From DASZXJ01 sp035545895 (GTDB lineage: Bacteria > Planctomycetota > Phycisphaerae > Tepidisphaerales > Tepidisphaeraceae): DNA of 22,582 bases. The notes beneath the pieces were generated by a model. That model saw only the letters and a list, made by a program, of their open reading frames with translations. It did not search any database and had not been told where the DNA came from. The DNA lies in NCBI GenBank assembly GCA_035545895.1, contig DASZXJ010000097.1, positions 1 to 22,582 on the forward strand. The letters run 5' to 3'. Shown here piece by piece: positions 14,078 to 22,070 of this stretch; position 1 is the stretch's first letter; every line of letters begins with the position of its first letter. Both the position numbers and the translations under genes were made by a program.

Positions 14078-15817
14078 TTAAAACGCCTCAGGAACAATCT
14101 TGCGTGTTTCTTCGCGCAGATAGTTCATGATCTGGCGTTCGCTGTCGAAGCTCATCACCCGGCGTGCCACATAGCGCGCGTGTTCGAAGGTGGTCGAGCG
14201 AATAATCTTTTTAATCTCCGGTACGGCCGGTGCGCTCATGCTGAATGTCGTCAGGCCCAGGCCCAGCAAAAGCAGAGTGTACAGGGGTTCACCGGCTATT
14301 TCACCACAGACACTCACGCTGATGCGTTGTTTGGCGCCGGCCCGAATGACATCGCGAACCAGCGCAAGAACTGCCGGGTGCGCCGGGCAGAACAAACCCG
14401 CCACCCGCTCGTTAGTCCGGTCCACCGCCAGCGTGTATTGCACCAGATCGTTGGTGCCGATGGAGAAGAAGTTGACCTCTTTGGCAAAATTCCCCGCCAT
14501 CAGCGCTGCCGACGGCACTTCGATCATGATGCCCAGCGGGATATCGCGCCGGAACTCGATCTTTTCGTCCTCCAGTTCCTCCATGACATCGTTGAGAACC
14601 ATCTTGGCCTGGCGCAGTTCCATGAGGGTGGAGATCATCGGGAACATGATCCGCACATCGCCATGCGTGCTGGCGCGAAGGATGGCACGCAACTGGCGTT
14701 TGAACATCGGAATGTCGTGCAGGCACATGCGAATCGAGCGATCGCCAAGGAACGGATTGCGCTCGGGGTTGGCTGCCCTTTCCTGGGTGTATTTATCGGC
14801 GCCCAGGTCAAGCGTGCGGATGACCAGAGGCCTGCCGCCCAGGCGTTTGCAGCCGTCCATGTAAGCCTGGAAATGTTCTTCCTCGCTTGGCTCGTGATCG
14901 CTGGCGAGATACAGGAATTCCGTTCGATACAGGCCGATGCCTTCGGCGCCGCGGACCAACGCATCATCCACCTCATTGGTGAATTCGATGTTGGCCATCA
15001 AACTCACCGCATGCCCGTCCCGGGTCTGGGCGGGCATGGTTTTGAGCGAAGCCAGTTCGGTTTCCAGGCGGATCTGCTCGCGTTCGTATTGCCGATGCTG
15101 CGCGATCTGTTCCTCGTCAGGATTGACGATGACCATGCCTCGCGTGCCATCGATGATGACCGTATCGCCGCCACCCACCTCGGAGGTGATGTTGCCCAGG
15201 CCAACGACCGCGGGCAGGCCCATCGCGCGGGCGACGATGGCCGTATGACTCGTTCGGCCGCCTACGTCGATCGCAAAACCACGAACGTGGGTCTTATCAA
15301 ATACCGCCGTCTGGCTGGGCAGCAGGTCGTGGGCAATGATGATCACATCCTGCTTGAGGTTGCCCAGGTCGGTGTGTTGATGACCGATCAGCTTGCGCAG
15401 GACGCCTTTTTCGATGTCATAAATGTCCTTCACGCGTTCGGAAAAATAGCGGTCGGGCATCTGCTGAAATTTATTGGCAAAGCGTCGCATGACGACGCTG
15501 AAGGCGTATTCGGTGTTGACATGCTGGGCCTTGATTTCAGCGATGACCTGCTTGAGCAGAACCGGGTCCTTCATCAGGCCCATATGGAAATCGAAGATCG
15601 CGCCGATCTGATCGCCGTGTCTTTCGGTGACCTCATCGCGAAGCTTTTTGACGTCAATGATGGAAGCGGCAACCGCCTTGTTGAATCGATCAACTTCTTC
15701 GTGAACTTCCTTGTCGGTGATGGAACGCTTGGGGATAAGCAGGGCCTCGGCGTCGAGCACGAGAGCCGTGCTGATCACCACGCCGGGTGAAACGCCAGTG
15801 CCTTTCTTGATCTCCAT
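14078..15817 (-). CDS. ptsI: PTS enzyme I (phosphoenolpyruvate-protein phosphotransferase)
   Basis: This 579-residue enzyme moves phosphate from phosphoenolpyruvate to HPr. The N-terminal HPr-binding and phospho-His domain has the active histidine H191 in GGRTSHTAIVARAMGLPAVVG. The C-terminal PEP-binding barrel has GIGLYRTEFLYL (293-304), RTLDLGADK (334-342), the GTNDLVQYTLAVDR signature (454-467) and Cys504 in VCGEIAG. Length matches PtsI, and there is no N-terminal GAF domain as in PtsP. ATG 15817 gives the standard start (IKKGTGVSPGV). No Shine-Dalgarno site is visible because the bases upstream are the AAATC repeat. It lies downstream of ptsH and upstream of rne. No sugar-specific permease (EIIB/C) is in the window, suggesting a regulatory PTS. 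Confidence 0.96.
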   Translation of the reverse strand: MEIKKGTGVSPGVVISTALVLDAEALLIPKRSITDKEVHEEVDRFNKAVAASIIDVKKLRDEVTERHGDQIGAIFDFHMGLMKDPVLLKQVIAEIKAQHVNTEYAFSVVMRRFANKFQQMPDRYFSERVKDIYDIEKGVLRKLIGHQHTDLGNLKQDVIIIAHDLLPSQTAVFDKTHVRGFAIDVGGRTSHTAIVARAMGLPAVVGLGNITSEVGGGDTVIIDGTRGMVIVNPDEEQIAQHRQYEREQIRLETELASLKTMPAQTRDGHAVSLMANIEFTNEVDDALVRGAEGIGLYRTEFLYLASDHEPSEEEHFQAYMDGCKRLGGRPLVIRTLDLGADKYTQERAANPERNPFLGDRSIRMCLHDIPMFKRQLRAILRASTHGDVRIMFPMISTLMELRQAKMVLNDVMEELEDEKIEFRRDIPLGIMIEVPSAALMAGNFAKEVNFFSIGTNDLVQYTLAVDRTNERVAGLFCPAHPAVLALVRDVIRAGAKQRISVSVCGEIAGEPLYTLLLLGLGLTTFSMSAPAVPEIKKIIRSTTFEHARYVARRVMSFDSERQIMNYLREETRKIVPEAF

Positions 15818-15822
15818 GCGTT

Positions 15823-15896
15823 TCGATTTGCGATTTGCGATTTGCGATTTGCGATTGGGTTCTCAATCAGAAATCGAAAATCAAAAATCGAAAATC
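15823..15896. repeat. GATTTGC / AAATCGA inverted repeat, ptsH-ptsI junction
   Basis: The left arm (15823-15856) is about four tandem copies of the heptamer GATTTGC. The right arm (15871-15896) is AAATCGAAAATCAAAAATC-like. The arms are largely complementary and enclose a loop of about 14 bases. The repeat reaches to within 6 bases of the ptsI start codon, so it occupies the ribosome-binding region. Confidence 0.75.
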
Positions 15897-15899
15897 TCC

Positions 15900-16181
15900 T
15901 TACTCTTCACCAAACTTGTTCTCAAACAACTGCACGAGCTGGGCGACGGCCTTTTCGGCGTCGTCGCCGTCGGCGGCGATCCGCAGCGGCGTTCCCTCGG
16001 TGGCGGCAAGGGTAATCAGCTCCATGACGCTCTTGCCATCCGCCTCGGCGGGCTCGTCTCCTTCACGGAAGACGCGCACCTGGCTGCTGAACTGATTGGC
16101 CAAATCGACAAATTCCATGGCGGGCCTGGCATGCAGGCCAAGCCGGTTGCTGACGACAATTTGACGCGTGGCCTGGGGCAT
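15900..16181 (-). CDS. ptsH: HPr-family phosphocarrier protein
   Basis: This 93-residue protein carries phosphate from enzyme I to EIIA. The active-site histidine is H17 in NRLGLHARPAMEFV. The second motif, GKSVMELITLAATEGTPL, contains Ser51 at the position of the regulatory serine of Gram-positive HPr, though no HPr kinase gene is seen here. An acidic insertion (GDEPAEAD, 41-48) makes the loop before it longer than in E. coli HPr. The frame is open to 16238, but ATG 16181 gives the normal N-terminus (ATRQIVVSN); no clear ribosome site is seen. It lies between ptsN and ptsI. It could equally be called NPr by its context. Confidence 0.93.
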   Translation of the reverse strand: MPQATRQIVVSNRLGLHARPAMEFVDLANQFSSQVRVFREGDEPAEADGKSVMELITLAATEGTPLRIAADGDDAEKAVAQLVQLFENKFGEE

Positions 16182-16186
16182 CGACA

Positions 16187-16260
16187 CATGAAGGATGAGG
16201 GCAGAAGCAGGAGGGATGAAAACCGCTTGGCAAATCATCCTTCATCCTTCGTCCTTCATC
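16187..16260. repeat. GATGAAGG inverted low-complexity repeat, ptsN-ptsH junction
   Basis: The left arm CATGAAGGATGA (16187-16198) is complementary to TCATCCTTCAT in the right arm (16235-16260), which contains three CATCCTTC-like units in tandem. The whole gap between ptsN and ptsH is occupied by this element. Confidence 0.65.
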
Positions 16261-16268
16261 GCTTCCCT

Positions 16269-16736
16269 TTATTTTCCCTGATCGGCTTCGTCGAGCAGTT
16301 CGCTGATGGACTGCTGGGTCGTGCTTTGCCTCAGGAAACGGCGGAACATGTCCTTTTGAAGGTTCGAAAAGACGATGTTCATCGCCTGCAAATGCTGCTG
16401 CGGATGATTGTCCGGGCTGAGCAATAAAACGATGCTGTAAACCGGCTGATGGTCCAGCGCGGCAAAGTCGATGCCCGTCGCACTTCGGCCGATCGTGCCG
16501 ACCATGCGGGAGACTTTGGGATGCTGGGTATGAGGCACGGCGACACCTTTGCCGAACCCGGTCGATCCCTTCTGTTCCCGCTTGATCAGCGCCGCGACGA
16601 TTTCCTCGACGCCTTCCTCGGACATGGCGCCGGCCTTGGCAAGCGACTGCACCAGTTCCCTGATTACCCCGTCGCGATCAGCCGCCTGCAACTGCGGCAC
16701 GATCGCTTCGGTTACAATAAAGTCCTTGAGTTTCAT
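16269..16736 (-). CDS. ptsN: PTS EIIA component, PtsN (EIIA-Ntr) type
   Basis: This 155-residue protein is a fructose/nitrogen-type EIIA that receives phosphate from HPr on H69 in GFGKGVAVPHTQHPKV. Other family landmarks are KREQKGSTG (52-60), VGTIGRSATGIDFAALDHQPVYSIVLLLSP and HLQAMNIVFSNL. In Proteobacteria PtsN regulates potassium transport and nitrogen or stress responses rather than moving sugar. The neighbours here (hpf upstream, HPr and EI downstream, no EIIB/C) favour the regulatory role. ATG 16736 fits the family N-terminus (MKLKDFI); no strong ribosome site is seen. The hpf-ptsN-HPr order recalls the rpoN operon of E. coli, but no rpoN or rapZ is present in the window. Confidence 0.92.
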   Translation of the reverse strand: MKLKDFIVTEAIVPQLQAADRDGVIRELVQSLAKAGAMSEEGVEEIVAALIKREQKGSTGFGKGVAVPHTQHPKVSRMVGTIGRSATGIDFAALDHQPVYSIVLLLSPDNHPQQHLQAMNIVFSNLQKDMFRRFLRQSTTQQSISELLDEADQGK

Positions 16737-16766
16737 AACTGATTCAATTGTTGGTTGCTGGCCGCA

Positions 16767-16793
16767 CGCGGTTGATTTTTTCCGTCAACCGCG
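16767..16793. promoter_or_regulatory. Perfect stem-loop at the hpf-ptsN junction
   Basis: CGCGGTTGA (16767-16775) and TCAACCGCG (16785-16793) form a perfect 9-bp stem with a 9-base loop. Flanking TTGGTTGC and GCAACTGGCAAC segments extend partial complementarity. No T-tract follows on the minus strand, so it is more likely a processing or stabilising hairpin than a terminator. Confidence 0.5.
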
Positions 16794-16818
16794 GGTAACA
16801 AGCAACTGGCAACTCCCA

Positions 16819-17163
16819 TCAAACTGCCTCACCCAGGTCGCGCAATTCGCGCTTGGCATCCGGGGCTGAATGTTTTCGATTTCGGACGCGCTTTTTATGA
16901 TCCGACAATTGTCTTTCAAGCTTGCTGATGCATCCATCGACGCAGGCATACGCGTCGCCGTTGTTGTGCCGGCCAATGAACATATTACGGTGTTCGGCAT
17001 GCACGATAATTTCAACCTGCACCGCATCCTTGTGCGCATCAAAAACGATTTCGATCTCCTGTATGCGATCGTAGTAACGTGTCAGCTTCGCGACTTTCTG
17101 CTCACCGTAGGTGCGTAAAGCCGGGCTGACTTCCATGTGACGCGATGTAACGATGACCGTCAC
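16819..17163 (-). CDS. hpf: Ribosome hibernation promoting factor (short HPF/RaiA)
   Basis: This 114-residue protein binds the decoding site of the 30S subunit in resting cells and stops translation. The family fold is visible: VIVTSRHMEVSPALRTYGEQKVAKLTRYYD (3-32), EIEIVFDAHKDAVQVEIIVHAEHRN (36-60), and YACVDGCISKLERQLSDHKKRVRNRK (72-97). It is the short form, without the C-terminal dimerisation domain of long HPF. The start is GTG at 17163, supported by AAGGAG six bases upstream. It is the first gene of the hpf-ptsN-ptsH-ptsI-rne operon. A TACAAT box on the minus strand at 17226-17231 is a weak promoter candidate without a matching -35. Confidence 0.94.
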   Translation of the reverse strand: MTVIVTSRHMEVSPALRTYGEQKVAKLTRYYDRIQEIEIVFDAHKDAVQVEIIVHAEHRNMFIGRHNNGDAYACVDGCISKLERQLSDHKKRVRNRKHSAPDAKRELRDLGEAV

Positions 17164-17354
17164 GTTGGTCTCCTTGCGGCCCTGGCCGCAGCGATGCCAC
17201 GAATATTCGCGGCAAACCAGTTACCATTGTACAGTAAAATGCATCAGGAAATGATAGCCGGCGCCCGCACAAAAAACGCCGGGGAAATGCGTTCCAACAA
17301 ACCCTTTCATTTACCGTATTTTCGGGCAATTCACTGATGGATTTCCCGGGCCTC

Positions 17355-19838
17355 TCAGGGCCTGAAATCCGCCGCCGGCTGGGTCGTGGCCGGTTCGGTC
17401 GCCGGCTGGGTCGATGGAGGAGGCAAATCCGCAATTTCGATCACCGCGCCGGCCAGTTTCCTGACCGTCGGATCCGAATCCGAATCCGCCAGTTCCTTGG
17501 CCAATTCCTTTTGCACGGCGGGCTCCAACTGCTCCAGCGCCATCAGGCCGATGACGCGCGTCGCCGGCGAGGGGTCCGAGAGCATCTGCTTGACCATCGA
17601 ATCGCGAGCCGGCGACTCCGCCAGCGACGCCGAGATGAACATTGATTGCGCCCGCACCGCGGTCAGCCGGTCGCCGGTGCTTTTGCGGATGAAATCCGCG
17701 ATTTGAATCGACGGGTCCTTGGTGGCCGGGTCGTTTTGCGCTTTCAGCCAGTTGACGAAAGCGCCCATCAATTCCAGCGACCGGATTCGCACGTCGCCAT
17801 GACCATCCTGAATCAGCGAAAATTGTTTTTGCAGCGCGTCGGGCGTAAACGGCGCGGGCGTGCGCTGAACCGTGTGCGTGAACATCGCCCGGTATCCGCC
17901 CGGCCCGGGAGCAACACCCAGTTCCTGCTGGATTGGATTGGTGACAACGCTGAAGTTAATCGTCATGCCAAGCCGCGGATCGGCTTGCAGCGCGCTGGTC
18001 ATGGCTCCCTGATCCACGCGCATCACCTGGCTGGCCGACTCCTTGGGATGCAGCAGGACCTTCTGGCCAATACGGTCGAATGTCACGCCCGAGAGGTTCT
18101 GCGCGCTCATGCCAGTGACGCGCGCGTCGATCCAGATATCGGGATGAATGGCCGCGTCCGGGCCGATCGTCAGGTCATACGTGCTGGTGTTGGTGATGGT
18201 GATCCTGGCAAGCATCGGCTCGCCGTATGCGTGAGCAACCTTCAGCGGCTCCCCCTTTACGGAATAGAAAAACTGGGTCTTGCTGAAATCCGTGAGTTGA
18301 ATCCAGTCCTTGGGAAATTTGTCGAGTTCAACCTGGACTGCTTCGGAAGCGGGCGTACGGGGCATCAGCGCCATTTTGTCGCGGAACGCCTCGATCAGCA
18401 GTGCCCCGGTCAGGCCGGAGGCGTTTTTGTTCAGCAGGCTGATGATGCGGCTGCGAAGCTCGGCGGCGGACAGTGAATCCTGCTCGAGCTTGATCATGCC
18501 CAGCTCGGACAGGGCATCGCTCGCCGCCACCGCTGAGAGCTTGACGCGGGCTTCATCCTTCTTGCCGCCAACCAGATATGACCAGCCGTCCAGTCGCGCC
18601 AGCGTCGCACTGTCGGGCGCGAGCAACTGGCGAAGGGCGGCCATATACGATTCCGCCTCGGCGGGCTTGGCGTTGAAATAAATCGACAGCCAGCACAATT
18701 CGGAGAGTCCGCTCGCATAGGCGGCGGTCATGTCCGCATTGCCGCTTTCACCGAGCAATTTTACGTCGGCAGCCATGTCCACATCGGTGCTGGCCTGGGT
18801 GGTGGCGGTTTCCTTTTCATGCAATTGATCGCTCAAACGGCTGAGGCGCGTGAGAACCGCCGAACGGACCGATTCCGACGCCGTGCGAATCTTGTCTTCG
18901 TCCTTGTTGCGTTTTTCGATGAGGAGGTTGAGAAATGCCGCATCAGAATTGGCGGCGTCCTCGTTCATGATCGACTTGATCATCTGCTGAGCGGTGCTGA
19001 GCTGGTCGGCAATGACCATTTCAGCGCCGAAGTTGGTCGTATCCGTTGGATCGGGCGCGCTGCCGGCGCGCTGCGCAACGCCGAAGCCGGTTGCATACCA
19101 GTACAGCGAGGGGTCGATCAATCCGACCGCGGCCAGTTCTTCAGCAAGGTCCGCCATCAAACCGGGCCTGACGGGATTGCATCGCAACAGTTGCAGTTGC
19201 AGGGCCACCCGCTGGTCGGGCGACATATCCGCCGCCATGTACTGGTATTTGAGCACGAGCGCTTCAGGACTCAACGGAAAGAGTTTCAGTGCTTCTTCGA
19301 TGTATTCATTGCCCCGTTTATCTTCGGCGCGGTCAAAGGCGAGTCTCGCTCCGAGTGTGGCCACATGCGCTCGAACCTCAGCGGCGAGTTGAGGTGTTTT
19401 GAATAGCTGGTCAATGTAATTGCCACGCTGGTCGGCGGCATCGATCTGACTGAAATGGAGATCGATCACCCGCATCTGGGCGACCAGGTCGGCGGGCTCG
19501 AGCTTGAGATATCGGGACAGCGCATCGATTTCGCCCTGGCGACCCGCTTCTCCGCCCTGCTGTTGATAAGCCACCGCCAATAACCGGGAGAAGCGCGGTT
19601 CAGCGGGATTCAAACGTTCGGCGGCTTCGAGCAATGCGATGGTTTGAGTGACGGTGGCGGGAACGATTCCGCGGTTAAGAAGTGTTTGCTGCGCCATTTG
19701 CGCGAGTTTTTCGGCCATGGCGCGGTTGGCGGCTTGTTCTTCGACCGCGAGCGTGTTATCCGCCTGCGGAGCCGCTGCCGCCGCAACAGCAGCCGTCCAC
19801 AACACCCCTGCCGCGATCATTCGGAATGGCAATCGCAT
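17355..19838 (-). CDS. Exported helical-repeat protein of unknown function
   Basis: I do not recognise this 827-residue protein. A signal peptide (MRLPFRMIAAGVLWTAAVAAAAA) would send it to the periplasm or envelope. The N-terminal half is alpha-helical and TPR-like (for example QTIALLEAAERLNPAEPRFSR, DALSRYLKLEPADLVAQMR). A beta-rich section follows at roughly 560-690 (MLARITITNTSTYDLTIG, WIDARVTGM). The C-terminal part is HEAT-like (DGHGDVRIRSLELMGAF, LSDPSPATRVIGLMALEQLE, DSDPTVRKLAG). It ends in a TQPATEPATTQPA tail. ATG 19838 has AAAGGA at good spacing; the longer open frame to 20096 would run over the neighbouring gene. It lies 17 bp after the small membrane protein gene and is probably last in that operon. 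A scaffold role is possible, no more. Confidence 0.8.
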   Translation of the reverse strand: MRLPFRMIAAGVLWTAAVAAAAAPQADNTLAVEEQAANRAMAEKLAQMAQQTLLNRGIVPATVTQTIALLEAAERLNPAEPRFSRLLAVAYQQQGGEAGRQGEIDALSRYLKLEPADLVAQMRVIDLHFSQIDAADQRGNYIDQLFKTPQLAAEVRAHVATLGARLAFDRAEDKRGNEYIEEALKLFPLSPEALVLKYQYMAADMSPDQRVALQLQLLRCNPVRPGLMADLAEELAAVGLIDPSLYWYATGFGVAQRAGSAPDPTDTTNFGAEMVIADQLSTAQQMIKSIMNEDAANSDAAFLNLLIEKRNKDEDKIRTASESVRSAVLTRLSRLSDQLHEKETATTQASTDVDMAADVKLLGESGNADMTAAYASGLSELCWLSIYFNAKPAEAESYMAALRQLLAPDSATLARLDGWSYLVGGKKDEARVKLSAVAASDALSELGMIKLEQDSLSAAELRSRIISLLNKNASGLTGALLIEAFRDKMALMPRTPASEAVQVELDKFPKDWIQLTDFSKTQFFYSVKGEPLKVAHAYGEPMLARITITNTSTYDLTIGPDAAIHPDIWIDARVTGMSAQNLSGVTFDRIGQKVLLHPKESASQVMRVDQGAMTSALQADPRLGMTINFSVVTNPIQQELGVAPGPGGYRAMFTHTVQRTPAPFTPDALQKQFSLIQDGHGDVRIRSLELMGAFVNWLKAQNDPATKDPSIQIADFIRKSTGDRLTAVRAQSMFISASLAESPARDSMVKQMLSDPSPATRVIGLMALEQLEPAVQKELAKELADSDSDPTVRKLAGAVIEIADLPPPSTQPATEPATTQPAADFRP

Positions 19839-19855
19839 CTCGAATCCTTTCACAA

Positions 19856-20161
19856 TCAGAAACTGGCGACTGCAAGACCTAATGCGCCAATGAGCCCAAC
19901 GGTGCAGAGCATTCCCGCCGCCAGACGGGCATATTGATCGGAACGGCGGCTGGGATAGAACGCATCCACGATAAACGTCATACCCAGCACCTGCGCTGCC
20001 GCCAAAGCCGCCACCGCGCCGCTTTTCACCGCCCACCACGCCAGGTCGGGCCTGCCCGCCTGCTGCGACAATCGCCCCGCCGAGCCCCAGCCCCAAACGC
20101 CCGCGACCACCAGCCCCAGGGCAACGATCGTCCCCATCAGGCCCGATAACTTCGATAACAT
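19856..20161 (-). CDS. Small membrane protein of unknown function
   Basis: This 101-residue protein has three likely membrane helices: LMGTIVALGLVVAGVWGW near the start, WWAVKSGAVAALAAAQVLGMTFIV in the middle, and LAAGMLCTVGLIGALGLAVA at the end. Two ATGs are adjacent (20164 and 20161); GGAGG lies five bases before the second and only two before the first, so the second is preferred. I do not recognise the family. It sits between two genes for envelope proteins with helical repeats and probably works with them. Confidence 0.7.
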   Translation of the reverse strand: MLSKLSGLMGTIVALGLVVAGVWGWGSAGRLSQQAGRPDLAWWAVKSGAVAALAAAQVLGMTFIVDAFYPSRRSDQYARLAAGMLCTVGLIGALGLAVASF

Positions 20162-20180
20162 CATGACCTCCGTGTCATTT

Positions 20181-20256
20181 CATTTGCGATTTTTGATTTT
20201 CGATTTGCGATTGATGCAAAATCGGTCGCAAATCGCAATTTGCAAATCAAAAATCA
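20181..20256. repeat. ATTTGCG / CAAATCG inverted repeat
   Basis: The left arm (20181-20212, ATTTGCGATTTTTGATTTTC-like) and right arm (20229-20256, AAATCGCAATTTGCAAATC-like) are largely complementary around a loop of about 16 bases. The right arm contains the stop codon of the upstream gene. It is the same class as the repeats at 7897, 11515 and 15823. Confidence 0.75.
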
Positions 20257-21054
20257 GCTTCTCCACAATTCCCACAGTATCGGCCGATCAGCGCAGAGCT
20301 TGTGAACATCGGCCAGCAATTCGACCCGGCGGCGAAGCCAGTCCCGCCAGTCCATGCGGTTGATTTTCTGTGCTGCCAGTCCCATCAGCGCCTGGACGCG
20401 CGCTGATTGACTCGACGGTAACAACTCCGCCAGTTCGGTTTTTGTCGCAACTCCCGCAAAAATCTGATTCCACTCGCCGACACGCGAGAGGTAATCCACC
20501 TGCACGCCCATCAGGCCCAGCGCCTGACGCAGGGAAAGCCGCTGGTTGTATAGTGCGGCCAGATTCTCATGCACGCCAGGCAGGTCGTTGAGTTCGAGCA
20601 ATGACTCCGCCAATATCAGCCGGCTCGACCGATCGATGCCCGCCTGGCTTATCGGACGAAGATTCAGCAGCGCCCGGCAAAGGATTGCCGACTCCTGCCA
20701 GCGATTCTGCGCGTGCCTGAGCACGGCAAGATCGTGCAGGCACATGAGTTTCGTCATTCTAAAGAGGGAAAAACTGCCGAGTGCATCGGCGATGCGTCCC
20801 TCAGCCAGATCAAATTCACCGGCTGCGATCAGCGAGGTCGCGCCGGAACTGGCTCGCCTCAAGCTTCCCACGCCGAGCACCATCCAGATCACGCCGATGG
20901 CGACCAGCACACCCACCGCCACCATTTGCCATTCTTCGAACAGCGGCTGAACGATCACCGCCAGCACCGCGGCGACGATCAGAGTCCAGCGCAACAGCGT
21001 ACCCAGCGTGAGGTCGCGCTCGGTTTTGGAAATGGCAAATTGTGTGGAAATCAT
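20254..21054 (-). CDS. Membrane protein with two TM helices and TPR-like repeats (hypothetical)
   Basis: This 266-residue protein is not recognised. Two membrane helices lie at about 19-38 (LLRWTLIVAAVLAVIVQPLF) and 43-64 (MVAVGVLVAIGVIWMVLGVGSL). The rest is helical with TPR-like spacing: AEGRIADALGSFSLFRMTKLMCLHDLAVLRH, then WQESAILCRALLNLRP, LILAESLLELNDLPGVHENLAALYN and so on. ATG 21054 has GGAGG four bases upstream and overlaps the stop of the preceding gene as ATGA, so the two are translated together. Its layout (two TM plus repeats) matches that gene, suggesting an old duplication or paired subunits (inference). Confidence 0.75.
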   Translation of the reverse strand: MISTQFAISKTERDLTLGTLLRWTLIVAAVLAVIVQPLFEEWQMVAVGVLVAIGVIWMVLGVGSLRRASSGATSLIAAGEFDLAEGRIADALGSFSLFRMTKLMCLHDLAVLRHAQNRWQESAILCRALLNLRPISQAGIDRSSRLILAESLLELNDLPGVHENLAALYNQRLSLRQALGLMGVQVDYLSRVGEWNQIFAGVATKTELAELLPSSQSARVQALMGLAAQKINRMDWRDWLRRRVELLADVHKLCADRPILWELWRS

Positions 21055-21971
21055 GCCGCCTCCTTCGGACCCTCCGCGGCACGATATTTTCCCGCCAGCG
21101 GTTCTGTTTCCGGATAACGGCGATGAAGTTCCGCGGCCGGGGCAAGAAACGTTGCCTTGGTGTAATAGTCTTGAGCGGAATCCGTTTGCCCAAGCAAATC
21201 ATACGCCCGCGCGGCCAGCACATATCCATCGGCGATGCGATGCCCAAGCTGCTCGCGAATGGTCGGCAAAGTTGTATTAAAAAGCTCGATGGCTTCGGCG
21301 GAGTGACCGGTCTTGACGTCGCGGTAGACTTCCAAAACCGCCAGCCCTGCCGACAATTCATACGGCGTTTGGCCCTGCCCCAATGCCCGGCCGGCGCGGG
21401 CGGCGTAGTTGCGCAGTTCATTGATCGAGCGATCCGCATCCACCAGATGGTCCTGCCGGAGCATCGCCATCGTCCGCGACATCTTCAGCGAATATTCGCT
21501 GGCCGGGTCAAGCCGGCCATTTTCGATCAGCTCGTCCTGCACACGAATGGCATCGTCAAAACGGTGATAACGGGCGAGCAATCCGCTCAAAAAGATCAGC
21601 CCCTGCGTCCGGCTTTGAGCGAGAACGACCGGGCGGGAGAGCATCGTATTCAACACCCCCGCCGCTTCGGGCCAGCGGCGCAGGCAAAGCAGTTCATCAA
21701 TGGCTTGCAGCGCCATGGATTCCATACGCGTTCGGCGGGTCGTTCGCCAGGAGAACAAGATCAGTCCGCCGACCAGTCCGACCATCACCAGGTTGGAAAT
21801 CAGATCAACAACCGAAGCCGCTTCGCCGCCGCGACTTGAGACAAATGCGCTGAGCAGCACGACGAGCAAAAAAACACCCGCCATGCGTCCCAGTCGAGCG
21901 CCGGGCGCGCGAGGCCGGCTGCGCTCCAACAGCGCATCGACATCCAGAAACTGTTGCGGATTTTCGCTCAT
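21051..21971 (-). CDS. Membrane protein with two TM helices and TPR-like repeats (hypothetical)
   Basis: This is a 306-residue protein of unknown function. Membrane helices lie at about 31-46 (MAGVFLLVVLLSAFVS) and 57-74 (LISNLVMVGLVGGLILFS), followed by TPR-like helices: ALQAIDELLCLRRWPEAAGVLNTML, GLLARYHRFDDAIRVQDELIENGRL, SAEAIELFNTTLP and ADGYVLAARAYDLLGQTDSAQDYYTKATFLAP. The start is uncertain: ATG 21971 (MSENPQQF) gives a sensible protein but lacks a ribosome site, while ATG 22004 has purine-rich GGAGG/GGAAG upstream and would add 11 residues. It overlaps the next gene by 4 bp and follows the partial membrane-protein gene by 66-99 bp. Confidence 0.75.
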   Translation of the reverse strand: MSENPQQFLDVDALLERSRPRAPGARLGRMAGVFLLVVLLSAFVSSRGGEAASVVDLISNLVMVGLVGGLILFSWRTTRRTRMESMALQAIDELLCLRRWPEAAGVLNTMLSRPVVLAQSRTQGLIFLSGLLARYHRFDDAIRVQDELIENGRLDPASEYSLKMSRTMAMLRQDHLVDADRSINELRNYAARAGRALGQGQTPYELSAGLAVLEVYRDVKTGHSAEAIELFNTTLPTIREQLGHRIADGYVLAARAYDLLGQTDSAQDYYTKATFLAPAAELHRRYPETEPLAGKYRAAEGPKEAA

Positions 21972-22070
21972 TAGTGATGGCAGAGGGTATCCGAAATTAC
22001 CCATTCTTCCAATGCGCCTCCGCCGCCGGAAGTCGCAGTCGATCTTCAGAAATCCAATACCTCATGATGT

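Noticed and set aside
13975..14097. Longer N-terminus for RNase E/G
   Set aside because: The extension is translated low-complexity junction sequence (GGCAGT repeat) and overlaps the end of ptsI; the family begins at MAKEMLINV.
15823..15896. Short spaced repeats that might suggest a CRISPR array
   Set aside because: Units are 7-9 bases and contiguous, with no spacers of regular length and no cas genes nearby.
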